Assembly: GCF_003609835.1 (NCBI RefSeq)
Contig: NZ_AP017898.1
Location: 1,364,001-1,428,000, forward strand
Direction of reading: 5' to 3'
Length of the DNA stretch: 64,000 nt
Source of the DNA: Sphingopyxis sp. FD7
Lineage (GTDB): Bacteria; Pseudomonadota; Alphaproteobacteria; Sphingomonadales; Sphingomonadaceae
The notes under the pieces are model-generated. The model was not told the origin of the DNA and did no database searches. It saw only the letters and a program-made list of their open reading frames with translations. A program made the translations under genes and the position numbers. Shown one piece after another: positions 35,951 through 45,716 of the stretch (position 1 is its first letter; each line of letters begins with the position of its first letter).

Positions 35951-36052
35951 GTCACCCTGAACTTGTTTCAGGGTCCATGGCCTGGGCTCTCCATCTGCGC
36001 GGCGCCGAAGGAAGCGGCGGGCCATGGATACTGAAACAGGTTCAGCATGACG
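35951..36052. repeat. Palindromic extragenic repeat, family C copy 2
   Basis: CCTGAACTTGTTTCAGGGTC...CATGGCC with the inverted GGCCATGG...CTGAAACAGGTTCAG end. Copies at 48725-48827 and (variant) 17169-17260. Confidence 0.85.
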
Positions 36053-36066
36053 AAGAGAGAAAAGCG

Positions 36067-36291
36067 TCACCCCTTGAATTTCCGCTCCGTCGAGGCCGGA
36101 AACTTCGCCAGCGCCGCACCTTCGCGCAAGGGCCGGTCGAGCAGGTCGCCACCGCAATTGGGACAACGTTCATCGAGCTTGTCGGCGCAACTCGCGCAAA
36201 AGGTGCACTCGAACGAGCAGATGAAGGCGCCATGGATGTCGGCGGGCAAATCGCGTCCGCAGCGTTCGCAATCGGGTCGCATTTCAAGCAT
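36067..36291 (-). CDS. DUF1272 zinc-ribbon-like protein
   Basis: A 74-aa cysteine-rich protein: MRPDCERCGRDLP, ICSFECTFCASCADKL and CPNCGGDLL give eight or nine cysteines in C-x2-C pairs, expected to hold zinc. ATG at 36291 (MLEMRPD) has an AAGGAAG ribosome binding site 8 nt upstream; longer in-frame starts read into repeat DNA. DUF1272 has no known function. Confidence 0.85.
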   Translation of the reverse strand: MLEMRPDCERCGRDLPADIHGAFICSFECTFCASCADKLDERCPNCGGDLLDRPLREGAALAKFPASTERKFKG

Positions 36292-36316
36292 TCTCAAAAC
36301 TTCCTTCAAAATCCGT

Positions 36317-36400
36317 TTGTGCTGAACCTGTCGAAGCACCGCATTTTCTTTCGACGCGGAAAGAAGAACGGCGCTTCGACAAGCTCAGGGCGAACGGCGG
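36317..36400. repeat. Degenerate palindromic repeat (family D-like)
   Basis: CTGAACCTGTCGAAGCACC faces an inverted GGCGCTTCGACAAGCTCAG. The arms match imperfectly. Lies between DUF1272 and glmM. Confidence 0.6.
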
Positions 36401-36410
36401 GATAAATACA

Positions 36411-37748
36411 TCAGGCCGCCGCGGCGCGGACCGCGTCGCAGATCATGTCGACGACGCGCTCGACCTCGCCCGCATCATCGCCCTCGGCCATCACGCGGAT
36501 CAGCGGCTCGGTGCCGGAAGGCCGGATGACGAGACGCCCGCGGCCGTTGAGCGCCGCTTCACCGTCGGCAATTGCGGCGATGACGCTCTTGTCGTCGAGC
36601 GGCTTGCCCCCCGCGAAGCGGACATTCTTCAAAAGCTGCGGCACGGCGTCGAACTGGTGCAGCAATTCGCTCGCCGGCCGCTGCGCCACGACGAGCTCGG
36701 CCAGCAGCTGGAGCGCCGCCAGCGTGCCGTCGCCCGTCGTCGCATGATCCGACAGTATCATATGCCCCGACTGTTCGCCGCCGACGTTGAAGCCGCCTTC
36801 CTTCATCCGTTCGAGCACATAGCGATCGCCAACCTTGGTGCGTTCCAGCCGCAGCCCCTGCCCCTCCAGAAAGCGTTCGAGCCCCAGGTTCGACATCACC
36901 GTCGCAACGACGCCGCCGCCCTTCAGCCGTCCCTGCCGCGCCCAGCTCGCCCCGATCAGCGCCATGATCTGATCGCCGTCGACGATCGCCCCCTTTTCGT
37001 CGACCACGATCAGCCGGTCGGCGTCGCCGTCCAGGGCGATGCCGATGTCGGCGCCGCTCGCGACCACCGTTTCCTGGAGCAGCGCGGGTGCGGTCGATCC
37101 GCACTTGTCGTTAATGTTAACGCCGTTCGGATTCACCCCGATCGCTACCACGTCGGCGCCCAGTTCCCAGAATACCGTCGGCGCGCTGTTATAGGCGGCG
37201 CCGTTGGCACAATCGAGCACGATGCGCAGCCCGTCGAGGCGCACCGTTTGCGGCAAGCTCTGCTTCACCGCGTGGATATAGCGTCCGCGCGCGTCGTCGA
37301 TCCGCTTGGCGCGCCCGATATGCGTGGCGTCGGCGAGCCGCGGCGCTTCGTCCAGCAATCGTTCGATCGCCGCCTCGTCGGCGTCGGAGAGCTTGTATCC
37401 GTCGGGACCGAACAGCTTGATCCCGTTATCCTGATAGGGGTTGTGGCTCGCCGAGATCATCACGCCCAGGTCGGCGCGCATCGAACGCGTCAGCATCGCG
37501 ATCGCCGGGGTTGGCATCGGGCCGACCTGCACCACATCCATGCCGACGCTCGTGAAGCCCGCGACGAGCGCATTTTCGAGCATATAGCCCGACAGGCGCG
37601 TATCCTTGCCGATCACGACGCGATGCTTGTGGTCACCGCGCAGGAAATGCGCGCCCGCCGCCATGCCGACGCGCATCGCGACTTCGGCGGTCATCGGGGC
37701 CTTGTTTGTCAGCCCGCGAATCCCGTCGGTTCCGAAAAATGTGCGCAT
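36411..37748 (-). CDS. glmM: Phosphoglucosamine mutase
   Basis: Interconverts glucosamine-6-P and glucosamine-1-P, the step between GlmS and GlmU. 445 aa. Begins [20 protein letters not shown]; the active serine is in [15 protein letters not shown], the metal site is [13 protein letters not shown], and [12 protein letters not shown] binds phosphate near the C-terminus. The ATG at 37748 follows AGAGGTGG and matches the universal family start; the ~220 codons open upstream are not coding. Confidence 0.97.
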   Translation of the reverse strand: MRTFFGTDGIRGLTNKAPMTAEVAMRVGMAAGAHFLRGDHKHRVVIGKDTRLSGYMLENALVAGFTSVGMDVVQVGPMPTPAIAMLTRSMRADLGVMISASHNPYQDNGIKLFGPDGYKLSDADEAAIERLLDEAPRLADATHIGRAKRIDDARGRYIHAVKQSLPQTVRLDGLRIVLDCANGAAYNSAPTVFWELGADVVAIGVNPNGVNINDKCGSTAPALLQETVVASGADIGIALDGDADRLIVVDEKGAIVDGDQIMALIGASWARQGRLKGGGVVATVMSNLGLERFLEGQGLRLERTKVGDRYVLERMKEGGFNVGGEQSGHMILSDHATTGDGTLAALQLLAELVVAQRPASELLHQFDAVPQLLKNVRFAGGKPLDDKSVIAAIADGEAALNGRGRLVIRPSGTEPLIRVMAEGDDAGEVERVVDMICDAVRAAAA

Positions 37749-37917
37749 GCCACCTCTGTTGCTCGATCCGCGCCCCGGCAGGGCGTCCTGCGACGCCACG
37801 GCCCCATGGGGGCAATGTCCGACCCAAAAACCGGTTCCCGTTTCGTCTGCAAGCTGCTCTAAGTCACGCTCAATTGCTTGGCAAGCTGACCACAACGAAG
37901 CGCGGGGAGAATCCGTC

Positions 37918-39165
37918 TTGAAATCCGCCTGGTTCATCCTTTCGGCGCTCGTCGTCGGAATGTTTCTGGGGATCGGCGTCGACATTGCCGCCCCCGGCGC
38001 CGCGACCGCGTCGCTCGCCTTTATCGAACCAGTGGGCCTTCTCTGGCTCAACGCGCTCAAGATGACGATCGTGCCACTGGTCGTCGCGCTGCTCATCACC
38101 GGCATTACCGCGACCGCCGACGCCGCGCGCGCGGGGCAGCTCGCCAGCCGCGCGGTGATGACCTTCCTCGCCGCAATCATCCTCTCGGGGCTGATGTCGC
38201 TCGCGCTGACGCCGCTGCTGCTTCGCCTGTTCCCACTGTCTCCCGCCGCGGCGGCGGCGCTGCGCGACGGGCTCGGCGGCGGTGGCGAGGCCCCGCCCTC
38301 GCCGACCTTTTCGGATTTCATCCTGGGCCTCGTGCCGACCAATCCGATTGCGGCGGCGGCCGAAACGGCGATCCTGCCGCTTATCGTCTTCACCACCGTC
38401 TTCGCCTTCGCCATCACCCGCCTCGCCCCTGTTCAGCGCGCGACGCTGTCGGGGCTGTTCAAGGCGCTTGGCGATGCGATGCTCATCGTCATCGGCTGGG
38501 TGCTCGCACTCGCGCCGCTCGGTGTTTTTGCGCTCGGATACGCGCTCGCGGTCAAGGCCGGGCTCGCGGCGTTCGGCGGGCTCATCCATTATGTGCTCAT
38601 CGTCTCGGGCATCGGCGTCGCGTGCATCATCTTCGCATTGCTGCTCGCGGTGTTCGTCGTGCGCATCCCCCTTACCCGCTTCATACCCGCGATGGTCCCG
38701 ACCTTTGCCGTGGCGATCAGCACGCAAAGCTCGCTCGCCAGCCTGCCCGCGATGCTCAAGGCGTCCGAAGACCTCGGCGTCGATCCGAAAAAGGCCGATG
38801 TCGTCCTGCCACTCGCGGTTGCGTTGTTCCGGTTCACCAGCACGGCCATGAACCTCGCGGTGGTCATTTATGTGGCGACGCTGTTCGGGCTCGAACTGAC
38901 CCCCTGGGAAATGGCGGCCGGACTCGCGGTCGCGGTCGGCGCGGCGTTGAGCGCGGTCAGCCTGCCCGGGTCGATCAGCTTCGTCACCTCGATCGCACCC
39001 ATTGCCACCGCAATGGGCGTTCCCGTCGCCCCGCTCGGCCTGCTTGTCGCGGTCGAAACTTTCCCCGATATATTCCGCACCGTCGGCAATGTCGTCGCCG
39101 ATGTCGCCGCGACCCGCTTCGCCGCTGGCGAAGACGCGCACCCGCCCGCAGGAGAAACGCCATGA
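37918..39165 (+). CDS. Dicarboxylate/amino-acid:cation symporter
   Basis: A 415-aa inner-membrane transporter of the DAACS (GltP/DctA) family with about eight helices and two re-entrant loops. The serine-rich loop is [19 protein letters not shown], and the late helix motif is [14 protein letters not shown]. It likely takes up glutamate/aspartate or C4-dicarboxylates with Na+ or H+. The start is a TTG at 37918 preceded by GGGGAGA at 7 nt; upstream codons overlap the glmM promoter region. The stop overlaps the next gene by 4 nt. Confidence 0.9.
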   Translation: MKSAWFILSALVVGMFLGIGVDIAAPGAATASLAFIEPVGLLWLNALKMTIVPLVVALLITGITATADAARAGQLASRAVMTFLAAIILSGLMSLALTPLLLRLFPLSPAAAAALRDGLGGGGEAPPSPTFSDFILGLVPTNPIAAAAETAILPLIVFTTVFAFAITRLAPVQRATLSGLFKALGDAMLIVIGWVLALAPLGVFALGYALAVKAGLAAFGGLIHYVLIVSGIGVACIIFALLLAVFVVRIPLTRFIPAMVPTFAVAISTQSSLASLPAMLKASEDLGVDPKKADVVLPLAVALFRFTSTAMNLAVVIYVATLFGLELTPWEMAAGLAVAVGAALSAVSLPGSISFVTSIAPIATAMGVPVAPLGLLVAVETFPDIFRTVGNVVADVAATRFAAGEDAHPPAGETP

Positions 39166-40157
39166 AATATCGCACGCTGGGCCACGGCCTCTCCGTTTCC
39201 GCCATCGGTATCGGTTGCATGCCGATGATCAAGGGCGGCAACATCCTCTATGGCGAGGCGGCCGATCTCGACGAATCGACGCGCACCATCCACCGGGCGA
39301 TCGACCTCGGCGTCACCTTTTTCGATACCGCGCAAATCTATGGCCCGTTCAGCAACGAGGAACTGCTGGGACAGGCGATCAAGGGCAAGCGCGACGGCCT
39401 GGTCATTGCGACCAAGTTCGGTTTCCGTTTCGAGGGCAAGCAGATCACCGGTGTCGATGGCTCGCCCGAAAATGCGCGCCAAAGCTGCGAAGGCTCGCTT
39501 CAGCGGCTCGGCATCGACACGATCGACCTTTTCTACCAGCACCGCGTCGACCCCGATGTGCCGATCGAGGAGACCGTCGGCGGGATGATGGAGCTGGTGA
39601 AAGAGGGCAAGGTCCGTCACATCGCGCTCTCCGAAGCCGGTCCCGAAACGCTGCGCCGTGCCGCCGCGGCCGCGCCGATCACCGCGCTGCAAAGCGAGTA
39701 TTCGATCTGGGAGCGCGAGGTGGAGGACGAGATTTTGTCCGTCTGCCGCGAACATGGCATCGGCTTCGTGCCCTATTCGCCGCTTGGTCGCGGCTTCCTC
39801 GCGGGCGCGGTGCGCAGCCGCGATCAGCTGCCCGACCATGACTGGCGGAGGAACGATCCGCGCTATTCGGACGAAAACCTCCCCGCCAACCTCGCGATCG
39901 TCGATGCGATCGGCGCGGTCGCCGACAAGCATGGCGCGTCAAAGGCGCAGGTCGCGCTCGCCTGGCTGCTCGCGCAGGGCGACGACATCGTCCCCATCCC
40001 CGGCACCAAGCGCCGCGCGACGATGGAGGACAGCGTCGGCGCGACCGACGTCACGCTCACCGCCGCCGACCTCGCGGCCATCGACGCCGCCGCGCCCAAG
40101 GGAGGCACGCGCGGCCCGCGCTATGGCGAACAGGGAATGCGGATGGTGCGGCTTTGA
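39162..40157 (+). CDS. Aldo/keto reductase
   Basis: A 331-aa NADPH-dependent reductase. Catalytic tetrad: D in FFDTAQIYG, Y in the same loop, K in VIATKFGF and H in FYQHRVDP. Motif PYSPLGRGFLAG and the C-terminal IPIPGTKRRATMEDS-like stretch bind NADPH. Its ATG overlaps the stop of the symporter gene (ATGA), so the two are probably co-translated; the enzyme may act on a compound imported by the transporter (inference). Confidence 0.92.
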   Translation: MKYRTLGHGLSVSAIGIGCMPMIKGGNILYGEAADLDESTRTIHRAIDLGVTFFDTAQIYGPFSNEELLGQAIKGKRDGLVIATKFGFRFEGKQITGVDGSPENARQSCEGSLQRLGIDTIDLFYQHRVDPDVPIEETVGGMMELVKEGKVRHIALSEAGPETLRRAAAAAPITALQSEYSIWEREVEDEILSVCREHGIGFVPYSPLGRGFLAGAVRSRDQLPDHDWRRNDPRYSDENLPANLAIVDAIGAVADKHGASKAQVALAWLLAQGDDIVPIPGTKRRATMEDSVGATDVTLTAADLAAIDAAAPKGGTRGPRYGEQGMRMVRL

Positions 40158-40187
40158 CCGCTATCGACCGGTTGCGGACCTTGCTCT

Positions 40188-40320
40188 CCTCCCCGGAACG
40201 GGGAGGGGGACCACCGAAGGTGGTGGAGGGGCACCATCGGCCGAACGCGGCTTATGCGGGCCTGTACCCCTCCACCATGCTTCGCATGGTCCCCCTCCCC
40301 CTGCGGGGGAGGACCGGCAG
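40188..40320. repeat. Palindromic extragenic repeat, family F copy 2
   Basis: CTCCTCCCCGGAACGGGGAG end, GGGACCACCGAAGGTGGTGG hairpin, and inverted CCACCATGC...CCCTGCGGGGGAGG end. Related to 3821-3954; sits between convergent genes. Confidence 0.75.
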
Positions 40321-40368
40321 CCCCCCGCCCCGAAGCGAAGCTGCATCGCCACATGTCTCGCGGGCAAA

Positions 40369-41070
40369 CTATCCCGCCCAGCGCCAGATCCCCGCGACCA
40401 TATAGCCGAGCGCCCCATGCGCCCAGGTCGCGGCGAGCCAGACGAGGATCCCGCCCAGCAGCGCGTGCGGTCGCGGCATGGCGTCGCTCCACGGCGCGGC
40501 GCCACCAAGCTGCCGCGCAAAGGGAATGAAGCTCGTCCGGGCCGCCCAGCCGCGCCAGGCGTCGCCCATCAGCCGCGCCTTCTTGACGTCCTGCCCCGCC
40601 GATCCGGCAAGTGCGAGGAAGGCGATCGTCGCCGACAAGATGATCTGCCCCGGTGTCGGCACCACCATGACATGCGCCAGCGCCCACAAGGCAAAGCCCC
40701 ACATCATCGGGTGCCGCGTAATCGCGAACACCCCGCGCGGCGTCGCGGCGGCGGCCTTTTCGGCGCCCGGCGCGGCCAGCGCGGGATTGCCGACCAGCGA
40801 TCCCACGAACAAGATGCTCGCGAACAGCACGATCAGCGACGCTGCGATCCACAGGCCATCGCCGACCGCCCACAGCGGCGGCTCGGGCGGCATCCCGCGC
40901 CAGGCCTGCACCATCAGGATGAAAGTCGCGATCGCAACGATCGAATAGACGATCTGGAACCCCCGCTCGCCCAGCCGGCTCGCCAGCCCCGCGCGCAGCG
41001 GATGCGACAGCAGCAGATGGGTGCCGACGAACAGGACGCAGGTGGTGATCAACAGCGACATCGGTTGCAT
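40369..41070 (-). CDS. NnrU family integral membrane protein
   Basis: A 233-aa inner-membrane protein with about six helices. Family marks: FVGTHLLLSHPLR, FAITRHPMMWGFALWALAHV and the C-terminal FIPFARQLGG. NnrU was first described beside nitric-oxide metabolism genes in alphaproteobacteria. No denitrification genes are present here, so its job in this genome is open. The preceding gap (41071-41246) shows no gene. Confidence 0.9.
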   Translation of the reverse strand: MQPMSLLITTCVLFVGTHLLLSHPLRAGLASRLGERGFQIVYSIVAIATFILMVQAWRGMPPEPPLWAVGDGLWIAASLIVLFASILFVGSLVGNPALAAPGAEKAAAATPRGVFAITRHPMMWGFALWALAHVMVVPTPGQIILSATIAFLALAGSAGQDVKKARLMGDAWRGWAARTSFIPFARQLGGAAPWSDAMPRPHALLGGILVWLAATWAHGALGYMVAGIWRWAG

Positions 41071-41246
41071 GGCCAGCCCCTTCGGTCGTCAAAAGCCTTT
41101 CCGCACCCTCCATCCGCCCGCTCGGGCGACTCGGATTTGGTCCGGTGACGGAAGCATGTGCGACAAAGCTAACATCGTCAACATGATGTCGGATACTCCC
41201 CGCTCTACGCCCCCAGGAACGTCATCCCGGCGAAATGGATCGCATC
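41071..41246. other. Intergenic region with no gene
   Basis: Holds the nnrU promoter area and a half copy of the family B unit (GTCATCCCGGCGAAATGG near 41221). Nothing else is seen. Confidence 0.5.
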
Positions 41247-42548
41247 CTAACGGTCATACGCCTTCGGCAACGCTCCCTCCTGCGGCGTCGCATAGCGGTC
41301 GCGCAGGCGGTCCTGCCGCGTGGTCAGTGACTGCGCCTTGCCGTCGATCCAGATCGCGACGGGCCGACTGCCGAGTTCGAGCGGGTCATCATCCCAGATC
41401 ACGACATCGCCTGCGCGGCCGGGGCGCAGCGATCCGATGCTGCCGTCCATGCCCACCGCGCGCGCGGGCGCGCTGCTGATCGACGCAAAAGCCTGATCCC
41501 ACGTCATCCCGCTTGCACCGGGAAGCCGCGTCAGGCCCACCAGATTGCCCGCATATTGCGTCGCATAACCCATCTTGTGCGCATCGTCATCGTCGAACAC
41601 GCCGACCGAGACATCGACCCCCGCGGCCTTCAGCCGCCCGGCGTTCGATTGCGTCGCCGCCAGCCGCTCGAAACTGTCGGGCAGGTCGCTCAGCGGCGAC
41701 ACGAGCACCGGCACCTTCGCGGCGGCGATCTCGCGCGCGACGAGCCAGCCGTCGGTCACGCCGACGAGCACCAGCTTCATCGCCGGAAACTCGCCTTTCA
41801 GCTTCAGAACATTGACGATGTCGGCGGCGCGGTCGACGCGCACGAACAGCGGCGTCGTGCCGTCGATCACGCGCGCCAGCGCCTCGGCATCGGCGCGCTG
41901 GAGCATCGCGTCATTGCCCCATTCGGCGAGCGCCGCGGGATTGCGGGCATAGCTGCGCGCCGCCAGCAATTGTTCGCGGAAGAGCAGGAAGGTCGCGGCG
42001 CGGCTGCCGCCCGCCTTCGCCGACCCCGCCTCGCCGAACGCAACGAACTGCAACGCGCGCGGCTTGGTGACCATGTCCATATCGTCGGCCAGATCGACGA
42101 CCGCGCCCTGCCCGGCGAACAAATTGCTGCTGCCGCCCGGCGCGACGATGGCGCGCGTCACGCCCGATGCGCGGTTGACCGCGACGGGCGATCCCATGGG
42201 GTTCAATGCAGGCGCGATGTCGAGCCCCGCCGAAAAGCGGGTACGCGGCGCCGAACGGTCGTTGGTGCCGCTGACCGCATCGACCTCGACCAGCCCGACG
42301 CGGCTGAACGCCGCGACGATGCCCGGCGTCACATAGCGCCCCTCGGCATCGACACGCTCGATGCCCGCGGGCACGGCGACCCCCGCGCCCGCGGCAACGA
42401 CCTTGCCGCCGCGCACGACGACGGTGCCGCCGTCGATCGGCGCGCTGCCGTCGCCGATGACGAGCTTCGCATTGGTGATGGCGATGTCCTGGGCTGCTGC
42501 GGGAAGCGCAATCAGCGCCGCCGCCGAAAGGAGAAGCGCGCGCATCAT
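41247..42548 (-). CDS. Amidohydrolase-like secreted protein lacking metal ligands
   Basis: A 433-aa exported protein (signal peptide ALLLSAAALIALPAAA) with the amidohydrolase scaffold: an early TVVVRGGKVVAAGAG strand and a late VVIWDDDPLELGSRPVAIWIDGK. The expected metal motif after TPGI (normally D-x-H-x-H) reads GIVAAFSRVG, and the later ligand histidines are also absent. It is therefore probably catalytically dead or uses another chemistry. It overlaps the preceding canonical amidohydrolase gene by 4 nt (ATGA), suggesting a paired pseudoenzyme. Confidence 0.88.
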   Translation of the reverse strand: MMRALLLSAAALIALPAAAQDIAITNAKLVIGDGSAPIDGGTVVVRGGKVVAAGAGVAVPAGIERVDAEGRYVTPGIVAAFSRVGLVEVDAVSGTNDRSAPRTRFSAGLDIAPALNPMGSPVAVNRASGVTRAIVAPGGSSNLFAGQGAVVDLADDMDMVTKPRALQFVAFGEAGSAKAGGSRAATFLLFREQLLAARSYARNPAALAEWGNDAMLQRADAEALARVIDGTTPLFVRVDRAADIVNVLKLKGEFPAMKLVLVGVTDGWLVAREIAAAKVPVLVSPLSDLPDSFERLAATQSNAGRLKAAGVDVSVGVFDDDDAHKMGYATQYAGNLVGLTRLPGASGMTWDQAFASISSAPARAVGMDGSIGSLRPGRAGDVVIWDDDPLELGSRPVAIWIDGKAQSLTTRQDRLRDRYATPQEGALPKAYDR

Positions 42549-43957
42549 TTCACATCTCCTTCGCCCGGCTGCCCCAGCTCGAAATCGCTCACCGGCCGCC
42601 GCTTCGGATCCATCGCGTCGAACATCAGCGCGCCATCGATCCAGACCTTCTCAGGCCGCGTATAGGCGCTGAACGGATTGCCGTTCCAGAGCACGACGTC
42701 GGCCATCTTGCCCGCTTTCAGGCTGCCCGTCTGCTCGGCGATGCCAAGCGCCTTGGCGGGATTGAGCGACAGCCAGCTCCACGCCACCGCGTCGCTGACG
42801 TCGATGCCCATGCGGCGCCCGGCTTTGAGCGCCTTCGCCGCTTCCTGGTTCAGCCGCTGGATCTGGTTCGCATCGTCCGAATGGACGATCGCGCACGCCC
42901 CGGCATTGTGGACCAGCGGGACATTCTCGTTCACGCTGTCATAGGCTTCCATCTTGAAGCCCCACCAGTCGGCCCACATCGCCGAACAAATGCCCTCTTT
43001 CGCGAGCATGTCGGCGATCTTGTAGCTTTCGACCGCGTGGTGAAAGGTCGATACCTTGTAGCCGAACTCCTTCGACATATCGATCACCAGCGCCATTTCG
43101 TCGGCGCGATAGCAGTGATTGTGGATCAGGATTTCGCCCGCCAGCACCCCCGCCAGCGTTTCCATCGCCAGGTCGCGGTCGACCGCCTTGCCGTCGTCCA
43201 TCTTTTTCTTGTACGCGGCCGCCTTTGCCCAGGTCTGGCGGTTGACCGCGAAATTGCCCATGCGCGTCGAAGGCATCCGCCCCTTGCCGCCATAGACGCG
43301 CTTCGGGTTCTCACCGCACGCCATTTTCAGGCCATAGGGCGCGCCGGGGAACTTCATCCCCTGCACGGTGCGCGCGGGCACATTCTTGAGCGTGATCGAG
43401 CGCCCGCCCATCAGGTTCGCGCTGCCCGGCAGAATCTGAAGCGCGGTGACGCCGCCGTTCGCCAGCGCGCGGCTGAACCCCGGATCCTGCGGCCAGACGC
43501 TATGTTCGGACCAGACTTCGGGTGTCGTTGGCGACGTCGCCTCATTGCCGTCGTCATGCGCATCGACGCTGGGTGAAGGATAGTCGCCAAGGTGGCTGTG
43601 GATGTCGATGATGCCGGGGGTGACGAACTTGCCGCCGCCGTCGATCACATCATAACCCGCCGGGATCAAAGTGTCGGCGCCGCCCACCGCCTCGACCTTG
43701 CCGTTCGCGAACAGGATGACGCCATCGTCGATCCGCCCGCCCTCGCCGTCAAAGATCGTCACCCCGCGCACCGCCGTCGGCCGCCCCGGATAGGGCGTAT
43801 AGGTCGACGGATAGGGGTTCTTGTCGAACTTCGCGGGCTTGTCGGCGCTGGCGGCGGGTTTGTCCCCCGCCGACGCGGCGCCGCCGCCCGTCGCCGCACA
43901 GCCGACAAGCGCCAGCGACACCGCAGCCAGCAGGCTGCCCTTCACACCAGTCTTCAT
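42545..43957 (-). CDS. Amidohydrolase family lipoprotein/periplasmic enzyme
   Basis: A 470-aa protein with a lipoprotein-type signal (AAVSLALVGCAATGG) and the metal-dependent amidohydrolase fold. Ligand motifs are intact: GIIDIHSHLG (HxH), ILIHNHCYRADE and VSTFHHAVESY, and an HSDDANQI late segment. It resembles imidazolonepropionase/prolidase-like enzymes and may hydrolyse peptide-like amides in the periplasm. The gene lies 3 nt downstream of a peptide transporter and overlaps the metal-less partner, forming a three-gene operon. Confidence 0.9.
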   Translation of the reverse strand: MKTGVKGSLLAAVSLALVGCAATGGGAASAGDKPAASADKPAKFDKNPYPSTYTPYPGRPTAVRGVTIFDGEGGRIDDGVILFANGKVEAVGGADTLIPAGYDVIDGGGKFVTPGIIDIHSHLGDYPSPSVDAHDDGNEATSPTTPEVWSEHSVWPQDPGFSRALANGGVTALQILPGSANLMGGRSITLKNVPARTVQGMKFPGAPYGLKMACGENPKRVYGGKGRMPSTRMGNFAVNRQTWAKAAAYKKKMDDGKAVDRDLAMETLAGVLAGEILIHNHCYRADEMALVIDMSKEFGYKVSTFHHAVESYKIADMLAKEGICSAMWADWWGFKMEAYDSVNENVPLVHNAGACAIVHSDDANQIQRLNQEAAKALKAGRRMGIDVSDAVAWSWLSLNPAKALGIAEQTGSLKAGKMADVVLWNGNPFSAYTRPEKVWIDGALMFDAMDPKRRPVSDFELGQPGEGDVK

Positions 43958-43960
43958 GGA

Positions 43961-45544
43961 TTACGCCCCCTTGGGTTCGGGATGAACGCCCGCCGCCTGC
44001 GGCTCGGCCAGTTCCTTGCTGCCCGCCAGCCCATCGGCATCGCGCAGTGTGTCGAGGTGCATCAGCTTCTTGATCAGCGGCGACACGACGATCACCAGCA
44101 CGCCAAAGCCGATCGCCCACAGGCCGATCGTCTGATAGACGTCAAGCACCAGCGCCTTGCCCGCGCCTTCCCCGCTCGCCTTTTCCGAACCCGTCGCGGC
44201 GGCGATCAGCCCCGCGGCGAAATTGCCCGTTGCCGAGGCGAAGAACCAGGTCCCCATAATCAGGCTCGCCATGTGCGCGGGCGCCAGCCGATTCATTGCG
44301 CTCAGCCCCACCGGCGACAGGCACAGTTCGCCGGTCGTGTGGAGCAGATAGATGAGGAAGATGAACAGCACCGGGGTGGCGTTGCCCATGCCGACCGCTT
44401 CGGCGCCCCATTTGAGGACGAGGAAGCCAAGGCCAAGCTGGAGCATCGCGAGGCCGAACTTCGCGGGCGCCGACGGCTCCATGTTGCGGCGGCCCAACCA
44501 TGTCCACAGTGCCGCGAACAGCGGCGCCAGCAGAACGATATAGCCGGCGTTGAGCGACTGGAACACCGACGCAGGCACGCCGGCACGGTCGACATAGCGA
44601 TCGGTGAACAGGTTGAGCGACGACCCCGCCTGCTCGAACAACGCCCAGAACAGAATCGAACCGAGGATCAGGAACATCGCGGCAAAGATGCGGTCGCGAT
44701 CTTCCGACGGCAGCTTCACCACCGCGGTGAAGATGACATAGGCGACGAGGATCGCCCCCGCAACGCCGAGCAAGGTGCCGACGACCGCCTGATTCTGCAC
44801 CATCCACCAGCAGACGCCGACGGCGACCAGACCGATGATATAAAGCAGCCATTCGAGCTTGATGCCCATCACCGGTGCGGCGAGCCTGGCCGGATCGGGC
44901 GCTTCGCCGCGGCCGAGCAGCAGCGGCTTGCCCCAGATGAAGACGATCAGCCCCAGCAGCATCCCGAAGCCCGCGGCGCCGAAACCATAGGCCCAGCCAT
45001 AGGTTTCACCGAGATAGCCACAAAGCAGCGAGCCGAGGAAGGCGCCCAGGTTGATGCCCATGTAGAAGATCGTATAGGCCCCATCGCGGCGCACGTCGGT
45101 GCGCGGATAGAGCTGGCCGACGATCACCGAGATATTGGCTTTGAGGAAGCCCGAGCCGACGATGATGAAGGCGAGCGCCAGCCAGAAGATGTTGAGGCTG
45201 GCGGGATCCTGCCCGCCGTCGCCCTCGAACCCCATGATAAAATGGCCGAAGGTCAGCAAGATCGCGCCATAGAGCACCGCCTTGCGCTGCCCCAGCCATT
45301 TGTCGGCCAGATAGCCGCCAAGCACCGGGGTGATATAGACGAGCGCAGTGTAAGCGCCGTAGATGACCCCTGATTCACTGTCCGAGAACAGCCAGTGCTT
45401 CGTCAGGTAGAAAATCAGCAGCGCGCGCATCCCGTAATAGGAAAAACGCTCCCACATTTCGGCGAAAAAGAGGACGAAAAGCCCCTTCGGGTGGCCGAGA
45501 AACGTCCCGGCGGCATCCCCGTGCTGGGCATAGGCTTTGGTCAT
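43961..45544 (-). CDS. POT family proton-dependent oligopeptide transporter
   Basis: A 527-aa inner-membrane transporter of the POT/PTR family with about 14 helices. The diagnostic motif is FFAEMWERFSYYGMRALL (ExxERFxYY), and helix 5 has FYMGINLGAFLGSL. It imports di- and tripeptides with protons. First gene of an operon with two amidohydrolases, which points to peptide scavenging: uptake plus hydrolysis. Confidence 0.93.
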   Translation of the reverse strand: MTKAYAQHGDAAGTFLGHPKGLFVLFFAEMWERFSYYGMRALLIFYLTKHWLFSDSESGVIYGAYTALVYITPVLGGYLADKWLGQRKAVLYGAILLTFGHFIMGFEGDGGQDPASLNIFWLALAFIIVGSGFLKANISVIVGQLYPRTDVRRDGAYTIFYMGINLGAFLGSLLCGYLGETYGWAYGFGAAGFGMLLGLIVFIWGKPLLLGRGEAPDPARLAAPVMGIKLEWLLYIIGLVAVGVCWWMVQNQAVVGTLLGVAGAILVAYVIFTAVVKLPSEDRDRIFAAMFLILGSILFWALFEQAGSSLNLFTDRYVDRAGVPASVFQSLNAGYIVLLAPLFAALWTWLGRRNMEPSAPAKFGLAMLQLGLGFLVLKWGAEAVGMGNATPVLFIFLIYLLHTTGELCLSPVGLSAMNRLAPAHMASLIMGTWFFASATGNFAAGLIAAATGSEKASGEGAGKALVLDVYQTIGLWAIGFGVLVIVVSPLIKKLMHLDTLRDADGLAGSKELAEPQAAGVHPEPKGA

Positions 45545-45669
45545 GGCGACCCTTCCCTGGATATGATGTTGGCCCCGGAAACGGGGCAGATGGCGGCAAC
45601 ACTAGCGCGAAAATTGCGTATGGGAAGAATCTAATTGCGCACGTAACCATCGCGATCGGGCCGGATTTT

Positions 45670-45688
45670 GTTGCGAGCCGTTCGCAAC
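45670..45688 (+). promoter_or_regulatory. Inverted repeat upstream of the nitroreductase gene
   Basis: Perfect 7-bp arms GTTGCGA / TCGCAAC with a 5-nt spacer, 28 nt before the nitroreductase ATG and within the 172-bp gap shared with the POT operon. A likely operator; the regulator is unknown. Confidence 0.45.
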
Positions 45689-45716
45689 ACTTGCGCATGG
45701 CGGCGCAAAAGGCCAC

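Noticed and set aside
36411..38417. N-terminal extension of glmM by about 220 codons
   Set aside because: The family start [12 protein letters not shown] at 37748 with its own ribosome binding site is clear; the extension covers the symporter gene on the other strand.
43592..45373. 593-residue plus-strand frame opposite the POT transporter
   Set aside because: Antisense; the opposite strand encodes a complete POT family protein.
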